64,000 nt of DNA from positions 1 to 64,000 of the forward strand of contig CAZXHT010000014.1 in assembly GCA_964640665.1 (NCBI GenBank), given 5' to 3'. The translations under genes and the position numbers were made by a program. The DNA is from DATKYQ01 sp964640665. GTDB taxonomy: Bacteria; Myxococcota; B64-G9. Within the stretch, counting starts at the first letter, position 1. Every line of letters begins with the position of its first letter. Positions 1 through 7,070 of the stretch are shown here, in pieces. Below the pieces are notes generated by a model. That model was not told where the DNA came from. It saw only the letters and a list, made by a program, of their open reading frames with translations, and did not search any database.

Positions 1-226
1 TCCTGAAGACGAAGTCGAGATCCTCCGAAAAGCGCGCGCCGTCGTACATAAGCCTGATAGCTGTGCCGCCCTGGAAAACACCTCCCGTGAAAAACGACTT
101 CTCGCTGAGATAGCGCAGGATGAGCTTCTGCAACTCCTCCCTGACAACCCGATCCACCGGCAGGCCGGCCGCCTCGCTGGCTTTTGCAATTTCAGGATAG
201 CTTCTCATCCGCGACATCCGTTTCAT
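1..226 (-). CDS. AbiEii/AbiGii-type nucleotidyltransferase toxin, partial
   Basis: The 5' 75 codons of a gene that runs off the left edge. The product has the N-terminal signature of the AbiEii/AbiGii nucleotidyltransferase family: GGTAIRL followed by RFSEDLDFVF, which holds the GG and DxD-type nucleotidyl-transfer residues. In this family the toxin of a type IV toxin-antitoxin or abortive-infection pair modifies a cellular RNA or tRNA. An in-frame ATG at 226 precedes a charged, helical N-terminus, as is usual. The AbiEi antitoxin would be expected immediately upstream, but that space (227-466) holds only an AT-rich stretch and a short broken reading frame. The gene is therefore a solitary toxin or its partner lies outside the window. 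Family call is firm; activity is unknown. Confidence 0.8.
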   Translation of the reverse strand, partial: MKRMSRMRSYPEIAKASEAAGLPVDRVVREELQKLILRYLSEKSFFTGGVFQGGTAIRLMYDGARFSEDLDFVFR

Positions 227-363
227 ATTATTAACTAATCTGTAAATAATGTCAAATGATTCCCCGTTCCCTGTTCCCCTTGTACTTGAATCAAATTAAT
301 TGCAAATGATCGATGAATTAATGAAATTGAGTTGACCTAACTAGTCTTTTTATTGGTGGTTTA

Positions 364-445
364 TTTTTGCTACTGTAACAAGTGATTCAAAAATACCGGA
401 TGGGAGATGAGCTATGAGCGCCGATATCAAGCTTACCAAGTCTTA
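364..445 (+). repeat. Duplicated operator/leader plus 5' end of a lost gene, copy A
   Basis: This segment has a GCTACTGTAAC near-palindrome within a longer inverted repeat. It then has an ATG at 414 opening a reading frame MSADIKLTKSYAKKNN that stops at 488, inside the 3' end of the convergent acyl-CoA dehydrogenase. The same arrangement recurs at 6398-6472 (MSVDIKLSKS, then stop), with the operator-like box and the first ten codons conserved. I read both as decapitated starts of a small gene family, possibly toxin-antitoxin genes because of the palindromic promoter and the divergent AbiEii gene. The family itself is not recognised. Confidence 0.5.
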
Positions 446-466
446 CGCCAAAAAGAATAACTTCTG

Positions 467-1597
467 TCAACCTACTCCAAACTCGTGAAGCACGTTGTCG
501 GCGATGGCCATGCGGGCGACTTGCGAGGTGTGTCCCATGATGGTGCCGAGACGGGCGTTGCGGAAGGCTCGTTCGACCGGGTTTGGTTGGCTGTAACCGG
601 CGGCAGCCGTGATCTGCAGCGCCTTGTCCGCAACCTTGCAGGCGGTGTCGGTGGCGAACACCTTGGCGCACAGGGCCAGGGACGCGGCTTCGCGATCGCC
701 TGTTGCCGCGGCCCAGGCGGCGCGCAAGGCTAAAAGTTCCGCCGTCTGGGACAGGGTCAGCATTTCGGCCAGGGCAAAGCGCACGCTCTGGTAGCCGGCC
801 GGGGGCTTTCCGTGGGTGCGCTTGACGTCGGCGCTTGCCCGCGTTTGATCCAGACAGAGACGCATCGTCCCGCAGGCTGTGCCCGTAAGCGCGCGATCCC
901 AGCTTGCGCGCAGTTCTTGCAGTAGATCTACTTCGGATGCATCGAAGGGACCTATTACGCTTTCCGGCTCCAGACGCACATCGCGCAGCTCGAGCGGGCA
1001 GGTGCACAGTTCTTTGTAGCCAAGCGTGTCCATCCGCTCGCCGAGTTCGATTCCTGATTGCCCACCGTCTACCAGGAAGAGTGCCATCCGATCACCGATT
1101 CGTCCCAGCACCCCGATCATGTCCGCCATGGGTGCCAGGCTTACCGTGGATTTGCCGCCGCTGAGCAGGTAGCCCGTGCCTTCTTTGCGGGCTTGCGTAC
1201 CGAGCGTTTTTGGAACCGAGCCCGACAGCGGTTCGGAGGCTGCCACGGCCGCGATGCTTTTGCCTTGCAGGATCGGATCGAGAAACATCTTTTTTTGTTG
1301 GGGCGATCCGTGCCTGGAAATAAGACCACCGAGCATGCGCGCGCCGATGTCTGCGGCCAGCGCGAGCCACGGCGAGCGGCGGGCAAGCTCTGTTTGGGCC
1401 ACTAGCCTGCCGGGACCGACATGTTCGGCCAGGTAGCCCGCATCTCCCAGGCGCGCAAGCCAGGCCCGCAATACCGGCGCGATCTCGCCGGGTCCCGCCT
1501 TCTCCAAAGCCTCGGGGTCTGGCAGGCTCTCATCCGCAAGAATTGTCTTTATTTTTTCTACCAGCTCACTTTCCGTTGCGCTCAGATCGTAGTCCAT
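467..1597 (-). CDS. Acyl-CoA dehydrogenase family protein (divergent partner)
   Basis: A 376-residue protein with the acyl-CoA dehydrogenase fold: helical N-terminal domain, a middle beta domain (about residues 115-220) and a C-terminal helical bundle. It is divergent. The FAD-loop motif usually written TEPxxGSD is reduced to SEPLSGS, and the C-terminal YEGT-type motif that carries the catalytic Glu in medium-chain enzymes reads IMGHTSQ. At the position where isovaleryl-CoA dehydrogenase keeps its alternative Glu, this protein has WDR (233-235). It follows the better conserved paralogue after 10 bp, so the two are co-transcribed and may form a heteromeric enzyme. Substrate cannot be told. Start ATG follows a GAGG. 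Confidence 0.8.
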   Translation of the reverse strand: MDYDLSATESELVEKIKTILADESLPDPEALEKAGPGEIAPVLRAWLARLGDAGYLAEHVGPGRLVAQTELARRSPWLALAADIGARMLGGLISRHGSPQQKKMFLDPILQGKSIAAVAASEPLSGSVPKTLGTQARKEGTGYLLSGGKSTVSLAPMADMIGVLGRIGDRMALFLVDGGQSGIELGERMDTLGYKELCTCPLELRDVRLEPESVIGPFDASEVDLLQELRASWDRALTGTACGTMRLCLDQTRASADVKRTHGKPPAGYQSVRFALAEMLTLSQTAELLALRAAWAAATGDREAASLALCAKVFATDTACKVADKALQITAAAGYSQPNPVERAFRNARLGTIMGHTSQVARMAIADNVLHEFGVG

Positions 1598-1607
1598 CTT
1601 GCGGTCC

Positions 1608-2750
1608 TCACATCAGTTTCGAGATGATCATCTTCTGGATTTCCGAGGTGCCGCCCCCGATGGGCGCCAAGCGGCCGTCTCTGAAAATACGTTCCATTTC
1701 GTACTCGTGGCAGTAGCCGTAGCCGCCCATCAGCGACATGGCTGCGTTGGCCGGCTCGAGCGACCAATCGCCGATGAACAGCTTGGCCACCGCCGCCTCG
1801 AGGTGGTTCAGGGGCCGGCCCTGGTCCTTGCACCAGGCGATGCGATAGACCAGGCCCCGGGCGGCTTCGATAAATATCTTAATTTCGGCGAGCTTTTCAC
1901 GCACGGCCTGGAACTCGGCGATCGGCCGGCCGAACTGGCGCCGTTCCTGTGCGTAGCGGGCGCATTTTGTAAGCGCATAGCTCATCCCGCCCACGAAAGG
2001 AGCCACCAGCGCCGAGCGATCCCACTCGACCGTCTGCATGGCCATCAGGAAACCTCCACCCTCGGTACCGAGCAGGTTCTCTTGCGGGATCTCGCAATCG
2101 TCGAAAAACAGCTCCGAGGTCTGGGAGCTGCGCACACCCATCTTGTGCAGCGGCGCCCCGGCGCTGAAGCCCGCAGTCCCCCGCTCGACTATGAAGGCGC
2201 TGATGCCTGCGTGCTTGGCCTCGGGATCGACAGTCGCGTAAACGACCGCCAGGTCGGCCACCGGCCCGTTGGTGATGAATATCTTCGAGCCGTTCAGCAC
2301 GTAGCGATCGCCTTTCAGCACCGCCCGGGTGCGCAGGGCGGCCACGTCCGACCCGGCCCCGGGCTCGGTCAACCCCATGCAGCCGATCAGTTCTCCGCTT
2401 GCCAGTTTCGGTATATAGCGCCTGCGCTGCTCGTCGTTGCCGTGGGCGAAGATGGTGTCGGCGCACAGGAAAGTATGCGCCCCGTAAGAAAGCATCAGGC
2501 CCCCGTCCACCCCGGCCTCGCCCAGCGCCTCGCCGGCCAGCACGGTGGTGACCACGTCCGCCCCGCTGCCGCCCAGTTCCTCGGGAAAGTGAAGCCCGAG
2601 GATACCGAACTCGCCCAGGCGCCGGAAGGCCTGGCGATCGAACTCGCTTTTGAGATCGTGCTCCGCGCAGCGCGGCGCGATCTCGCGAGCGGCGAACTTG
2701 ATGACCTGTTCCTTGAAGGCCAGCTGCTCGTCTGAGAATGCAAAATCCAT
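1608..2750 (-). CDS. Acyl-CoA dehydrogenase
   Basis: A 380-residue FAD-dependent acyl-CoA dehydrogenase of normal length. The family signature GLTEPGAGSD (126-135) and the C-terminal GGYGY...ERIFRDGR block are clear. The usual catalytic Glu in YEGTSEIQ is replaced, because the motif is IGGGTSEIQ (364-372). This resembles isovaleryl-CoA dehydrogenase, but the compensating Glu on helix G is an Asp in WDR (243-245). Asp is the proposed base in cyclohexanecarboxyl-CoA dehydrogenase, so an unusual acyl-CoA is possible; that is inference. GGGAGG lies just upstream of the ATG. First gene of a two-gene operon with the divergent paralogue at 467-1597. Confidence 0.92.
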   Translation of the reverse strand: MDFAFSDEQLAFKEQVIKFAAREIAPRCAEHDLKSEFDRQAFRRLGEFGILGLHFPEELGGSGADVVTTVLAGEALGEAGVDGGLMLSYGAHTFLCADTIFAHGNDEQRRRYIPKLASGELIGCMGLTEPGAGSDVAALRTRAVLKGDRYVLNGSKIFITNGPVADLAVVYATVDPEAKHAGISAFIVERGTAGFSAGAPLHKMGVRSSQTSELFFDDCEIPQENLLGTEGGGFLMAMQTVEWDRSALVAPFVGGMSYALTKCARYAQERRQFGRPIAEFQAVREKLAEIKIFIEAARGLVYRIAWCKDQGRPLNHLEAAVAKLFIGDWSLEPANAAMSLMGGYGYCHEYEMERIFRDGRLAPIGGGTSEIQKMIISKLM

Positions 2751-2771
2751 CTTACCTCCCGCAAAGAATAG

Positions 2772-2794
2772 TATCGAATCGACAATCTACACGC
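2772..2794. repeat. 23-bp dispersed repeat, copy 1 of 2
   Basis: A 23-bp stretch beginning TATCGAATCGACAATC recurs at 6479-6501 with one mismatch, followed by weaker similarity for another ~30 bp. Here it lies just upstream of the acyl-CoA dehydrogenase operon; the second copy follows the truncated MSVDIKLSKS frame. The 2751-2864 gap otherwise shows no gene. Confidence 0.6.
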
Positions 2795-2864
2795 CAACGT
2801 GCCGGAGTACCAGGCCAGATTTGCGACAACGGTACATTTCATTGTGACAACCCGAATCGTCACG

Positions 2865-3191
2865 TCAAAGCAGTAAGCGTTGTTGTAATAGTGTCTGCAT
2901 ATCTCGCCGCCCATCGACGATCAGGAGGACATAGACGTTGTTGTCCATGACTTGGTATATGATGCGATAGGGTTTGAAAAAAATCTCGCGATAGTTCCGA
3001 ATGCCGATCGAGAGCAATTCTTTCGGGTGGTCTCCACGCCGGGGATTTTCGGACAGGCTGTCGAATGCCTTTTCGACCCGATCGAGGACGTGATCGGCTT
3101 TGCCGGGGGCGTCGTGCCTCTCGATGTAATCATATATGTCTTCCAGGTCGCGAGCGGCGTCATCGGTCAAGATCACCGGGTGGGCCATCAA
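2865..3191 (-). CDS. ParE/RelE-superfamily toxin
   Basis: A 108-residue protein with the ParE-type plasmid-stabilisation fold: an N-terminal LTDDAARDLEDIYDYI helix, a PRRGDHPKEL segment, then the strand-rich core NYREIFFKPYRIIYQV and a C-terminal strand LLIVDGRRDM. ParE toxins poison DNA gyrase, while RelE-type relatives cut mRNA; sequence alone does not decide. It lies directly downstream of a Phd/YefM antitoxin gene and overlaps it by 4 bp, the usual antitoxin-first order with translational coupling. The core residues are all present, so the toxin looks intact. Confidence 0.88.
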   Translation of the reverse strand: MMAHPVILTDDAARDLEDIYDYIERHDAPGKADHVLDRVEKAFDSLSENPRRGDHPKELLSIGIRNYREIFFKPYRIIYQVMDNNVYVLLIVDGRRDMQTLLQQRLLL

Positions 3192-3463
3192 CGAGTTTCC
3201 CGCCAGCTACGAAGCCGCTTGATGACATCGGCGGCGGACTGAACCTTGCCCTCTTCGATCTGACGAACGCCAAGCGCCAGGATCTTGAGTAACGCCATGG
3301 TTTGTTGCGTCTGTTCGTAACTTTCGATATCTTGCATGACAACTTTGGCCTCGCCGTTCTGGGTAATGACCAGGGGCTCCCGTTGTTTTGCAAGATTTCG
3401 TATAATCTCCGCGGCGTGAGCCTTGAGATAGCTGATTGGTTTGATTTGGCTGGAGAATTTCAC
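3188..3463 (-). CDS. Phd/YefM-family antitoxin
   Basis: A 91-residue antitoxin. The N-terminal Phd/YefM DNA-binding half is recognisable: IKPISYLKAHAAEIIRNLAK followed by PLVITQNGEAKVVMQD. The C-terminal part (from about residue 55) is the helical toxin-neutralising tail. The start is a GTG at 3463 preceded by AAGGAGGTG, a near-perfect ribosome binding site. It is expected to repress its own promoter (3490-3519) together with the ParE-like toxin, as in other Phd-type pairs. Confidence 0.9.
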   Translation of the reverse strand: MKFSSQIKPISYLKAHAAEIIRNLAKQREPLVITQNGEAKVVMQDIESYEQTQQTMALLKILALGVRQIEEGKVQSAADVIKRLRSWRETR

Positions 3464-3486
3464 GTTTCACCTCCTTGATGACATGA

Positions 3487-3693
3487 CTAAATATAGTCCA
3501 TAAACGGGTCGACTGTCAAGGAGAACGTTGGGAAACAGGCAGTTGCGGTGACAGAGAAATGATTATTTTTTCGTATTGGGTGGATCCAGAGGGCCAAGGC
3601 GAGCAGCGCCAGGCAGAGCGTGAAAAACGTGCCGGCGCCGCCTGTGGAGCAGCTGCAGCCTCCGCTTATATTGTCGTTAGTCCCGCCGTCTGC
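3487..3693 (-). pseudogene. Stranded C-terminal sorting tail (MYXO-CTERM-like) of a lost secreted protein
   Basis: Translation on the minus strand gives ADGGTNDN, then GGCSCSTGG, a hydrophobic helix (TFFTLCLALLALALW) and a basic end (HPIRKNN), the layout of a MYXO-CTERM sorting tail. The two intact proteins at 58030-59925 and 60157-61818 end in the same way. No protein body precedes it: upstream there are only short tandem repeats (3700-3772). The frame runs past the basic patch to a stop at 3487. I interpret it as the remnant left after deletion of the body of a surface protein. Confidence 0.5.
3490..3519 (-). promoter_or_regulatory. Sigma-70-type promoter of the Phd/ParE operon
   Basis: Read on the minus strand, a perfect -35 TTGACA (3514-3519) is separated by 18 bp from TATATT (3490-3495, five of six matches to TATAAT). 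The -10 lies about 26 bp upstream of the antitoxin GTG start. It overlaps the 3' end of the stranded MYXO-CTERM-like frame. Confidence 0.75.
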
Positions 3694-3699
3694 CAGCCC

Positions 3700-3772
3700 C
3701 AGCCCCAGCCCCACGAAGTACCCCACGAAGTACCCCCCACGAAGTACCTGGCACCCTGAGTGGCACCCTGAG
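3700..3772. repeat. Short tandem repeats with a dispersed CACGAAGTACC box
   Basis: CCCCAG repeats lead into three copies of CCACGAAGTACC and two of TGGCACCCTGAG in direct succession. CCCACGAAGTACCTGGCACC occurs again at 6313-6332. The stretch 3773-3911 that follows contains no gene I can support. Confidence 0.7.
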
Positions 3773-3911
3773 TGGCCAAAATCAAAACCCCGAAAATTCA
3801 CTCAAGGGGGAAACCCCATTGAGAATCCCCCCTCTGCTCTTTGAAGGTACGGGCCGCAAACAGCGGCCCGACCCGAAATCCAGGTATCCAGTTCACCAGG
3901 TGTCCAAATTC

Positions 3912-4799
3912 CTACCTGGCACAACGGAAGCCGAAGTAGTCGAAACGAGACGACGGATCGTGGAGGTAGCGATAGGCGGCGCGCAGGTGGACGGCGTCGT
4001 AGACGAAGCTGCCGCCACGTAGGACCCGGTAGGAGCCGCTATCTTCCCATGCACTGCCATCCGTTGGTGCCCCCGTGTAGTCACTGTGATACCAGTCCTG
4101 CACCCACTCCCATACGTTTCCAGCCATGTCGCAAAGCCCCTGGCCAGTGTTGCCGGCAGTCTTGCCACATACAGCCCAGGTTCTATCCAGTCCACATCCA
4201 TTCCCGCCTTCATACATCACCGCATACTGGCACGTCGCCGTATCATCGCCCCATGGATAGGTGATATTCTGCCCGCCCGAGCGGGCCGCGTACTCCCACT
4301 CCGCCTCCGACGGCAGGCGGCCTCCCGCCCAGCTACAAAACGCCACAGCCTGGTTCCAATCGACGCAGTTCACAGGACGTGCCCCGCGATCGGAATATCC
4401 CCAGTTGCAATAGGAGTTCGAGGTATTGTCGTCCGGCAGGGTACATGTCCCGGCATCGACACATGCCTGGTACTGATCGATCGTAACCTCGGTCTTGGTC
4501 ATCTCGAAAGCCGGTACCGTGACCTGGTGCAATGGTAGTTCGTCGGAACCACCGGCGTCGCTCCCCATTTGATACGTCCCACCGGGAATCTGAATCCACA
4601 CTATTATTTCGCACACCCCATTGTTGCAGGTCTCTCCGGCACCACAGCCAAGCGCACAGGTACCTCCGCAACCGTCGGGCCCGCATTCCTTGCCCGTACA
4701 GTCCGGCGTGCATCCCCTCCCGTCGCTACAGGAAAGGCACGAGGCCCCCATAAGGAGCGTAGATGCCAACCATGCAATTGTCAGACGATTTGTTTTCAT
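3912..4799 (-). CDS. FGE-like (SUMF1-domain) lipoprotein with Cys-rich module
   Basis: 295 residues from the ATG at 4799, chosen because GAAGGGAT precedes it and a signal peptide follows directly (ending near GASC, probably lipid-modified). After the signal comes one Cys-rich module (CTPDCTGKECGPDGCGGTC, then CNNGVC). From about residue 65 there is a formylglycine-generating-enzyme-like domain: PGGTYQMGS, RLPSEAEWEYAAR, YPWGDD, GNVWEWVQDW, RVLRGGS and terminal GFRCAR. The Cys pair that true FGE uses between RGGS and GFRC is absent, so sulfatase activation is unlikely. Such domains often serve as binding or C-type-lectin-like modules. A tandem paralogue lies at 5152-6165. Confidence 0.85.
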   Translation of the reverse strand: MKTNRLTIAWLASTLLMGASCLSCSDGRGCTPDCTGKECGPDGCGGTCALGCGAGETCNNGVCEIIVWIQIPGGTYQMGSDAGGSDELPLHQVTVPAFEMTKTEVTIDQYQACVDAGTCTLPDDNTSNSYCNWGYSDRGARPVNCVDWNQAVAFCSWAGGRLPSEAEWEYAARSGGQNITYPWGDDTATCQYAVMYEGGNGCGLDRTWAVCGKTAGNTGQGLCDMAGNVWEWVQDWYHSDYTGAPTDGSAWEDSGSYRVLRGGSFVYDAVHLRAAYRYLHDPSSRFDYFGFRCAR

Positions 4800-4912
4800 T
4801 TTTATCCCTTCAACCTCCATGATTAATAACATGAAATCCCCTCCATGCAATAACGACAAGTCAGGCTTTTTTTGATTATATTCCTTTCTGAAAAAGAAGA
4901 CCCCTTAAAATG

Positions 4913-5030
4913 ATGGTTTCGTAAAAAGTCGGAAGAACAAAACGTACACAAAGTCATCCCCGCGAAAGCGGGGATCCAGAAGATCTGCAATTACAAACCA
5001 TTATGGATTCCCGCCTGCGCGGGAATGACA
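4913..5030. repeat. Dispersed repeat: MITE-like end plus two inverted REP hairpins
   Basis: ATGGTTTCGTAAAAAGTC at 4913-4930 recurs at 6213-6230 with one mismatch, upstream of the second FGE-like gene. Then follow two hairpins in opposite orientation: ATCCCCGC-GAAA-GCGGGGAT (4956-4975) and ATTCCCGC-ctgc-GCGGGAAT (5007-5026), each flanked by GTCAT or ATGAC and TGGA or TCCA. This is the layout of a REP/BIME unit or small non-autonomous element. The 4860-5151 gap contains no gene. Confidence 0.75.
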
Positions 5031-5151
5031 GTTGTAGGCTAATGATGGCCCGGCATTTCCTTTTGCGGCAGTTTCACAGCGCGGCTCCGCCGCAACCAAA
5101 TGACCCGCGCAGTACTCAGAAAATCTTCGCGTTCATCAGGTGTCCAAATTC

Positions 5152-6165
5152 CTACCTGGCACAGCGGAAGCCGAGGTCGGCGTGGCGAAACGACGGATCG
5201 CCGCCGAGGCGATAGGCGGCGCGCAGGTAGTGGGCGTCGTCGTAGAAGTCGCCGCCACGAGTGACCCGGTGAGAGCCGCTGTCCTCCCATGCACTGCCAT
5301 CCGTTGGTGCACCCGTATAGTCACTGTGATACCAATCCTGCACCCACTCCCACACGTTACCCGCCATGTCGCAAAACCCCTGAGTCGTATTGCCGGCAGT
5401 CTTGCTGCATGTAGCCCAGGTGCTGCCCTGACCGCAGCCATACCCGCCCTCATTCATCACGGCATACTGGCATGTCGCCGTCTCATCCCCCCAGGGATAG
5501 GTGATGTCCTGCCCGCCGGAACGGGCCGCATACTCCCACTCTGCCTCCGACGGCAACCCGCCGCCCGCCCAACTGCAAAACGCCACCGCCTGGTTCCAGT
5601 CGACACAATTGACCGGGTGCGCACCGTGACCGGAAACACCCCAGTTGCAGTGTGTTCCAGTATTCGGCGCGGTGCAGGCCCCAGCATCGACGCACGCCCC
5701 GTACTGATCTATCGTCACCTCGGTCTTGGCCATCTCGAAAGAAGGCACCGTCACGGAATGCACGGGCAGCTCATTAGAACCACCGGCGTCGCTCCCCATC
5801 TGGTACGTCCCACCGGGAATTTGAATCCACACTATGTCCATAGTTTCAGCTTCGCACACCCCATTGTTTCAAGTCTCTCCGGCACCACACCCCGGCGCAC
5901 AGGTTCCTCCGCAACCGTCGGGTCCACACTCCTTGCCCATGCAATCAGGCGTGCATCCCTCGCACTGCCCGGTCGATTCGTTGCAGGTCTGCCCGGCACC
6001 ACATCCCGGCGCACAGGTCCCTCCGCAACCATCGGATCCACACTCCTTGCCCGTGCAGGAAGGCGTGCATTCACTGCTACCACCAGAACATGCGCTGAAT
6101 GTGAGCGCGAAGAGAGATAGAAGAACATACGAGAACAAACAAATCCGACCCCTGATACCACCCAT
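5152..6165 (-). pseudogene. Second FGE-like lipoprotein, interrupted by in-frame TGA
   Basis: A paralogue of the gene at 3912-4799. The ATG at 6165 has CGGAGG six bases upstream and starts a lipoprotein signal ending FSAC. Two Cys-rich modules follow (CTPSCTGKECGSDGCGGTC and CTPDCMGKECGPDGCGGTC). At 5869-5871 the frame meets TGA exactly where the paralogue has TGC (Cys of ETCNNGVC). The reading frame is otherwise unbroken to the end: PGGTYQMGS, SEAEWEYAAR, GNVWEWVQDW and terminal GFRCAR. One base change explains it. A restart at the GTG at 5859 could give a signal-less domain. Selenocysteine is a remote alternative. Confidence 0.8.
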
Positions 6166-6212
6166 TAGAACCTCCGTTTTCACGTTTCCTGATTCCAATG
6201 ATATTATAGATA

Positions 6213-6332
6213 ATGGTCTCGTAAAAAGTCCAGGGGCAAGCAAGAGTGCCTAACCGATTTGGGGATCCCCCCTCGATCCTCGCCTCCAGAAGGAGCACCT
6301 TGGCAGAAAGCACCCACGAAGTACCTGGCACC
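6213..6332. repeat. Second copies of the GTAAAAAGTC and CACGAAGTACC dispersed repeats
   Basis: ATGGTCTCGTAAAAAGTC (6213-6230) matches 4913-4930, and CCCACGAAGTACCTGGCACC (6313-6332) matches the end of the tandem array near 3740. The 6166-6644 interval holds these, the copy-B leader (6398-6472) and the 23-bp repeat (6479-6501), but no intact gene. Confidence 0.65.
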
Positions 6333-6397
6333 TTGGCCAGAAAAAGCCGTGTAAGTAGTCATCTCGTCCAGTAAGAGGTTGTTTATTCTACGTATTA

Positions 6398-6472
6398 TTT
6401 TCGCTACTGTAGCGAGTGTAGCGAAAAAGGAGGTGCCTGATGAGCGTCGATATCAAGCTTAGCAAGTCTTAA
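6398..6472 (+). repeat. Duplicated operator/leader plus 5' end of a lost gene, copy B
   Basis: TTTTCGCTAC (6398-6407) and GTAGCGAAAA (6418-6427) form a perfect 10-bp inverted repeat, with the nested palindrome CGCTACTGTAGCG at 6402-6414. AAAGGAGGTG and an ATG at 6440 follow, giving MSVDIKLSKS and a TAA at 6470-6472. Operator, ribosome binding site and first codons parallel copy A (364-445). A transcription start with a good ribosome binding site but almost no gene points to a truncated regulated gene. Confidence 0.55.
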
Positions 6473-6644
6473 AAAATATATCGGATCGACAATCTACACG
6501 CTGACGCACCTAAGTGCCAGAAGACCAGATTCGTCGAAGTGTCGGTGGTGCGCAGGAACAGGCGAGTGAACAGCGACCGTGTTCCTGCTTGATTTTCTTG
6601 GTTGTGAACTATAGGCTCTTTTCGCGGTGAAAGCTTGCTCAAAC

Positions 6645-7070
6645 ATGAAGGTCGCGGGCATTTCTTTATCCTGCCTGTTGCTGCTTGCCGGTTGCGGCTC
6701 GCTCGACCAGGGGGAGACTACTCTCTCCCGCTGGCGGACGGTGCCGTCGCCGGTCACCTTTGCACGCGAGATCCATCCCGCTTTAATCAACAGCTGCGCC
6801 ACCTCGGGCTGCCATGCGCGGGCGACAAGCCTCACCCTGCACCTCACCGAGGTTACTTTGCCGTCCGACTCGGGCATGACCGATCCTTACGATCTGCCGC
6901 CTCCCTTGAAAGAAGATTACTTTTCGATCATGGCCTTTTGCGATCTCGACCTGGTCCAATCCAGCCCATTGCTCGTCTGGAGCGACGGCCGGCAGGAGGC
7001 TCATCCCGGTGGACAGGCGCTCGATAGCGACGCGCGCGACGAGATCGTCGATTGGCTCGAGGACAACTGA
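6645..7070 (+). CDS. Lipoprotein with CxxxxCH motif, first gene of the Glt-like operon
   Basis: 141 residues from the ATG at 6645. The signal ends in the lipobox LLAGC, so it is a lipoprotein. A short domain follows with FAREIHPALINSCATSGCHA. The spacing is C-x4-CH, not the classic CxxCH, a variant seen in small cytochrome-like lipoproteins of myxobacteria; whether it binds haem is open. The C-terminus has a GGQALDSDARDEIVDWL helix as in mono-haem c domains. Its stop overlaps the next start (TGATG), making it the first member of a long coupled operon. Its position parallels the gltK lipoprotein of Myxococcus, but I would not name it on that alone. Confidence 0.75.
   Translation: MKVAGISLSCLLLLAGCGSLDQGETTLSRWRTVPSPVTFAREIHPALINSCATSGCHARATSLTLHLTEVTLPSDSGMTDPYDLPPPLKEDYFSIMAFCDLDLVQSSPLLVWSDGRQEAHPGGQALDSDARDEIVDWLEDN

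Noticed and set aside
1599..2735. Long open frame on the plus strand antisense to the acyl-CoA dehydrogenase gene
   Set aside because: It mirrors the GC-rich codon pattern of the real gene, has no ribosome binding site and no recognisable protein features.
3907..5163. TTCCTACCTGGCAC repeated at 3909 and 5149 as an attachment-type repeat
   Set aside because: Both copies are simply the conserved 3' ends (CAR-stop) of the two paralogous genes, with similar 3' flanks from the duplication.
5003..5215. Possible small gene starting MDSRLRGNDS
   Set aside because: The start is the translated REP hairpin, a well-known false protein signature, and the rest is antisense to the FGE-like gene.
5869..5871. 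Selenocysteine codon
   Set aside because: Kept only as a remote alternative: no SECIS-like hairpin is evident directly downstream and the paralogue uses ordinary Cys.
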